Assembly (NCBI GenBank): GCA_947594675.1
Contig: CANQEF010000061.1
Span: 1-7,029, forward strand
DNA length: 7,029 nucleotides
Direction of reading: 5' to 3'
Source: an uncultured Bacilli bacterium
GTDB taxonomy: Bacteria; Bacillota_I; Bacilli_A; RF39; UBA660
The translations under genes were made by a program, and so were the position numbers. Positions 4,379 to 7,029 of this stretch are shown in pieces. The notes under the pieces were generated by a model. It ran no database searches. It was not told where the DNA came from and worked only from the letters and a program-made list of their open reading frames with translations. The stretch's first letter is position 1; each line of letters starts with the position of its first letter.

Positions 4379-5529
4379 TATTCCACCTCGCTTACTGTTG
4401 TTAAAGTCGCTAAATCTGTATTGACTATCCCTATGGCCTCACTTATTGATGTATCGACATATTCTTTATTTGTTAATTGATAAGTTTCTGTTGGAGATTT
4501 ACTACATTCTGGTAATTTTTGAAAAGATTGGCGCCCGCTCCAAATATTATTGCTGTTACATGAAGGTAAGAAATCGCTATCAGTATATGACATGAAGCTT
4601 GAATCATCTGTGGCTTTATAACCAATCGTTCTAGCCATTGCTTGTGAATTTACATTTAATCCATAATAGCATGATATCACCTCACGAGCTTTAGCCTCTT
4701 CAAATTTTTTATATATTATTATGCAGTTGTTCAGTAAAAAATGTCTATTCTGCGAATCAAGATAATTTCCTTCTAAAGTAGTATAACTAGGTATAAAATA
4801 ATATATCCCAGGATCATGATCTTTAATTACAAATGGATTTGAAAACGAATTATCCTTTATATAAAATATAGGCAATTCTGAAATACTTCCTTCTCCTTTA
4901 GGTATACCAAAATCAAAGATTGGTTCTTCATCTGTACCACTTCTATTTACATAAGCCTTTTCTGTTGGTTCTAATGTTTCAACATTTCCTATGTTTATAT
5001 TAGGAGTAATACCATCTTTTCCTGGTGTTCCAGGTTCTCCTTTTTCACCTGCTGCACCATCTTTTCCTGGAGCTCCAGGTTCTCCTTGCTCTCCTCTATC
5101 TCCTTTTTCACCCTTTAATGATTCTAACTGTTCTGGAGTAAAATCACTATATTTGAATGGTTCTCCTTTTTCCCCTTGTAATCCTCTCTCACCTTGTAAA
5201 CCTCTTTCACCAGTCTCTCCTTTATCGCCTTGTTGACCTCTTGGTATGTAAAAATCAAATACTGGTGTTTCATTATCCCCTCTTCTCTCTACTTTAGCAT
5301 CTGTGCCTGGATCAGTTGTGAAGGTACTACCCACTTCAATATTTGGAGTAATACCAATATCACCTTTATCGCCTTTTAAACTAAATAACTGTTCTTCTGT
5401 AAAATCTTCATAAGTAAAAGCATCACCTTTGTCACCTTTTAATCCTTTTTCTCCAGTTTCTCCCTTTTCTCCTTGTCTTCCTTCAGCACCAGCTAAAATA
5501 TCAACTTCAAACATAACATTATTTTGCAT
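4378..5529 (-). CDS. Collagen-like phage tail fibre
   Basis: This 383-aa fibre has Gly-X-Y triple-helix stretches at about 14-37, 52-59, 96-123 and 139-173, rich in GEKGE/GDKGD triplets that stabilise a bacterial collagen trimer. Two modules break the helix and each occurs twice: a YxDFTxEQLxSLKG turn (40-53 and 127-140) and a TPNI...F-D-F-x-IP-x-G strand-rich unit (61-98 and 175-212). A globular head covers ~213-345, and the C-terminal LTNKEYVDTSISEAIG (352-367) is a motif seen in many phage fibres. ATG at 5529 overlaps the upstream TAA by one base (TAATG). The stop overlaps the next ATG in the same way, so the three genes are co-translated. The collagen shaft gives reach and the head may bind host surface sugar or protein. 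Confidence 0.85.
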   Translation of the reverse strand: MQNNVMFEVDILAGAEGRQGEKGETGEKGLKGDKGDAFTYEDFTEEQLFSLKGDKGDIGITPNIEVGSTFTTDPGTDAKVERRGDNETPVFDFYIPRGQQGDKGETGERGLQGERGLQGEKGEPFKYSDFTPEQLESLKGEKGDRGEQGEPGAPGKDGAAGEKGEPGTPGKDGITPNINIGNVETLEPTEKAYVNRSGTDEEPIFDFGIPKGEGSISELPIFYIKDNSFSNPFVIKDHDPGIYYFIPSYTTLEGNYLDSQNRHFLLNNCIIIYKKFEEAKAREVISCYYGLNVNSQAMARTIGYKATDDSSFMSYTDSDFLPSCNSNNIWSGRQSFQKLPECSKSPTETYQLTNKEYVDTSISEAIGIVNTDLATLTTVSEVE

Positions 5530-5879
5530 TATTTAACACCTCTTTTCAAAGTAAAATAAGCATAAGGTCTATTTGGTATCAAAGTATCAACATTACCATC
5601 TGCTCTTATTAATTTCATATCATACATATAATTATCAGGCTCTATGCTGGCTGTTTCTTCTGGTGATATTGGAATTGTAATAACTCCATTTTCGAATTCT
5701 TTAATTACTTTTTGCAATATTATTTCTTCATCTTGGATTTTTCTTAAAGTAAACCATAACTCATCTCCATCTCTTAAAAAATTTTCACCAGTATTTTTGT
5801 CTTTCAATTCAAAAGAAAAAGTACCCGTATCACCGCATACTATTTCACAATCTAAAGTCTTTTTATTTATAGAAATCAA
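5529..5879 (-). CDS. Small beta-sandwich baseplate/fibre-base protein (TTG start)
   Basis: This 116-aa soluble protein has features of the short Ig-like domain often encoded just ahead of fibre genes in Firmicute phages. These include GDTGTFSFELKDKNTGE, then DELWFTLRK, GVITIPISPEET, and NYMYDMKLIRADG near the end. The last motif matches the YxYDM/I-x-L-x-x-x-D-G ending I associate with the N-terminal domain of BppU-like upper baseplate proteins; here it stands alone. It probably links the virion baseplate to the fibres. The start is TTG at 5879: TAA is the in-frame codon just upstream, and AGGAGG lies 7 nt ahead, partly in the previous stop. The stop overlaps the fibre ATG. Confidence 0.7.
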   Translation of the reverse strand: MISINKKTLDCEIVCGDTGTFSFELKDKNTGENFLRDGDELWFTLRKIQDEEIILQKVIKEFENGVITIPISPEETASIEPDNYMYDMKLIRADGNVDTLIPNRPYAYFTLKRGVK

Positions 5880-5886
5880 TTAACTC

Positions 5887-5892
5887 CCTCCT
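5887..5892 (-). promoter_or_regulatory. Ribosome binding site deciding a TTG start
   Basis: AGGAGG on the minus strand abuts the stop codon TAA (5895-5893) of the upstream gene and lies 7 nt before TTG at 5879. No ATG or GTG in frame is available before it, because TAA precedes the TTG directly. Confidence 0.75.
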
Positions 5893-7029
5893 TTAATCTC
5901 TATTATCATAAGTCTTGCTTATATAATAATCACATAAAGCAAAGCCACCACGTTTAGCATAATCATCAGCCTTTTTGTAATTCCGTGATATTTCAACATC
6001 TAGCAATTTAGATTTAGCTTTGTTATATGAGTAATCTACAATACCTTTGATAACTTCTGCTTTTTCTTCATCTGTTAGTTTTTTGTATCTACTATCACTA
6101 TTTAGCTTTTGAACATTTTTCTCAATGATCTCACCTGATATTTTAGAAAACTCAGCACGTTCTTTTGCATTTAAATCTTTTCCATATTGTTTTTTGTCTA
6201 TTGTTTGTTGCAAGTCGTAAGGTGCTGTTCTTGGCATAATAGTTTTATCACCAGTACTTTGATAAATTTTATAAATTTCTTCAGCACTTTTGCTTTTTTG
6301 ACCTTTATTTACGTTAGCTGGGTTGAAGAACACATTAAATATATTGTTGTTTCCACCATATTTTTTAACTTCTCTACCTAACGTATCTCGTGTTTCTGGC
6401 AATGTTGAGCTCAAACCTGGTATTTTTGAAATAACTTTGTTTTTAGCTGTTTCTATTGGCTCATTTTTTTCAAATGTAGTTCTTTGAGTGCTATCAAACA
6501 TATCAGCAATTTGTTTAAAGAAAGTAGGTGTCGCACGTGATGGTAAATCTAATATTTGTTGTAATAGCCCTGCTGGTATTCCTTCATAATTGGTAAGAAT
6601 ATCTTGAAGTCCTGACATAAATGATTGTTCTAAAATTAAATTAAAAGGAACATCTAAAGCAGATGTTATTTTTTCAAGCAAGTTATTACTTTCATTCTTA
6701 GAATTTGCTAAATCAGCCATGATAGCAAGTGGCGCTGCAACAGGTTGTGCCCAGTCATAAGTAAAACTTTTATTACCTATTTTTATAGAGTATGACTGTA
6801 TACCTAAAGTTTTTTGCATAAAGTTGGCTACATCTTTATCATCATCACTTTTTCCTGTAGTTATATTAGCTTTAGCTAGTGCATAACCTAAAGCATAAAT
6901 TAAACTACCAGCTGTTGCTTTTCCTAAGTTTTGAACAAATTGATGTTGAGCTTTTACATCATATTGCCCATTAGTAAGTGAACGATTAAATTTTTTAGAA
7001 TCTACTAATAAAGTCTTAGCAAGTCCAAC
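5893..7029 (-). CDS. Large phage virion protein, C-terminal part (LPD38/polyvalent-like)
   Basis: The frame is open to the right edge, so at least 378 residues are visible and the N-terminus is outside. An internal ATG at 6819 is not the start, because the 70 codons upstream of it are also open and read as real protein (VGLAKTLLVDSKKF..., with a hydrophobic stretch ATAGSLIYALGYALA). The visible part holds IPGLSSTLPETRDTLGREV at about 6367-6423 and DSTQRTT and FFNPANV close by. I associate this arrangement with the C-terminal domains (LPD38-like) of very large phage polyvalent or ejection-type virion proteins that are packaged and delivered with the genome. The C-terminal 120 residues are Lys-rich helical. 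Placement directly ahead of the baseplate/fibre genes fits a virion role. The family call is from memory of motifs and is moderate. Confidence 0.6.
   Translation of the reverse strand, partial: VGLAKTLLVDSKKFNRSLTNGQYDVKAQHQFVQNLGKATAGSLIYALGYALAKANITTGKSDDDKDVANFMQKTLGIQSYSIKIGNKSFTYDWAQPVAAPLAIMADLANSKNESNNLLEKITSALDVPFNLILEQSFMSGLQDILTNYEGIPAGLLQQILDLPSRATPTFFKQIADMFDSTQRTTFEKNEPIETAKNKVISKIPGLSSTLPETRDTLGREVKKYGGNNNIFNVFFNPANVNKGQKSKSAEEIYKIYQSTGDKTIMPRTAPYDLQQTIDKKQYGKDLNAKERAEFSKISGEIIEKNVQKLNSDSRYKKLTDEEKAEVIKGIVDYSYNKAKSKLLDVEISRNYKKADDYAKRGGFALCDYYISKTYDNRD

Noticed and set aside
4991..5236. Plus-strand Pro/Ser-rich open frame
   Set aside because: It is the antisense image of the Gly-X-Y collagen repeats; no ribosome binding site or family match.
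5893..6819. Treating the ATG at 6819 as the start of a complete 308-aa gene
   Set aside because: The frame remains open for 70 more codons to the window edge with protein-like composition and no Shine-Dalgarno before that ATG.

Overview
The window reads as the edge of a prophage-like block in a low-GC Firmicute chromosome, most likely a Clostridium-type or related Clostridia bacterium. This rests on the strong A+T bias, AGGAGG-type ribosome binding sites with two TTG starts, a bacterial tRNA-Arg, and phage proteins of a style common in clostridial phages (DUF6275, a membrane/coiled-coil holin-cassette protein, collagen-like fibre). The species cannot be fixed from the sequence.

Bases 1-1063 are host-like and badly eroded. 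A tRNA-Arg(ACG) runs off the left edge on the minus strand, with a good promoter behind it. Bases 150-830 hold no intact gene. They hold six direct copies and one inverted copy of an 18-bp word (ttgYatttactttgagaa), probably ends of a deleted IS21-like element. They also hold a string of five hairpins leading into a small decayed reading frame on the plus strand, and a perfect 10-bp terminator-like hairpin. At 842-1063 lies the last ~73 codons of a short-chain dehydrogenase, cut off abruptly. The break is followed within ~20 bp by the first gene of the phage block, so this looks like the left junction of the phage or of another rearrangement.

Bases 1082-1555 (plus strand) carry a small Cys/His-rich HNH-like phage nuclease. 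It converges on the phage operon, and both genes end inside one bidirectional terminator. Everything from 1570 to the right edge is a single tightly packed minus-strand phage late operon. Read in transcription order it is: the C-terminal part of a large virion (polyvalent/LPD38-like) protein; a small beta-sandwich baseplate/fibre-base protein; a collagen-like tail fibre; a DUF285/BspA-type leucine-rich repeat protein with a phage-tail N-terminus; a one-TM coiled-coil protein; a DUF6275 protein; a three-TM holin; and an M23 peptidase endolysin. The fibre genes would handle host recognition. The last genes form the lysis cassette: the holin permeabilises the membrane and the zinc endopeptidase cuts peptidoglycan cross-bridges.

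The most unusual items are the structured leader and decayed ORF at 314-659, the truncated dehydrogenase with a 7-bp dyad on its breakpoint, and the leucine-rich-repeat protein in the tail module.
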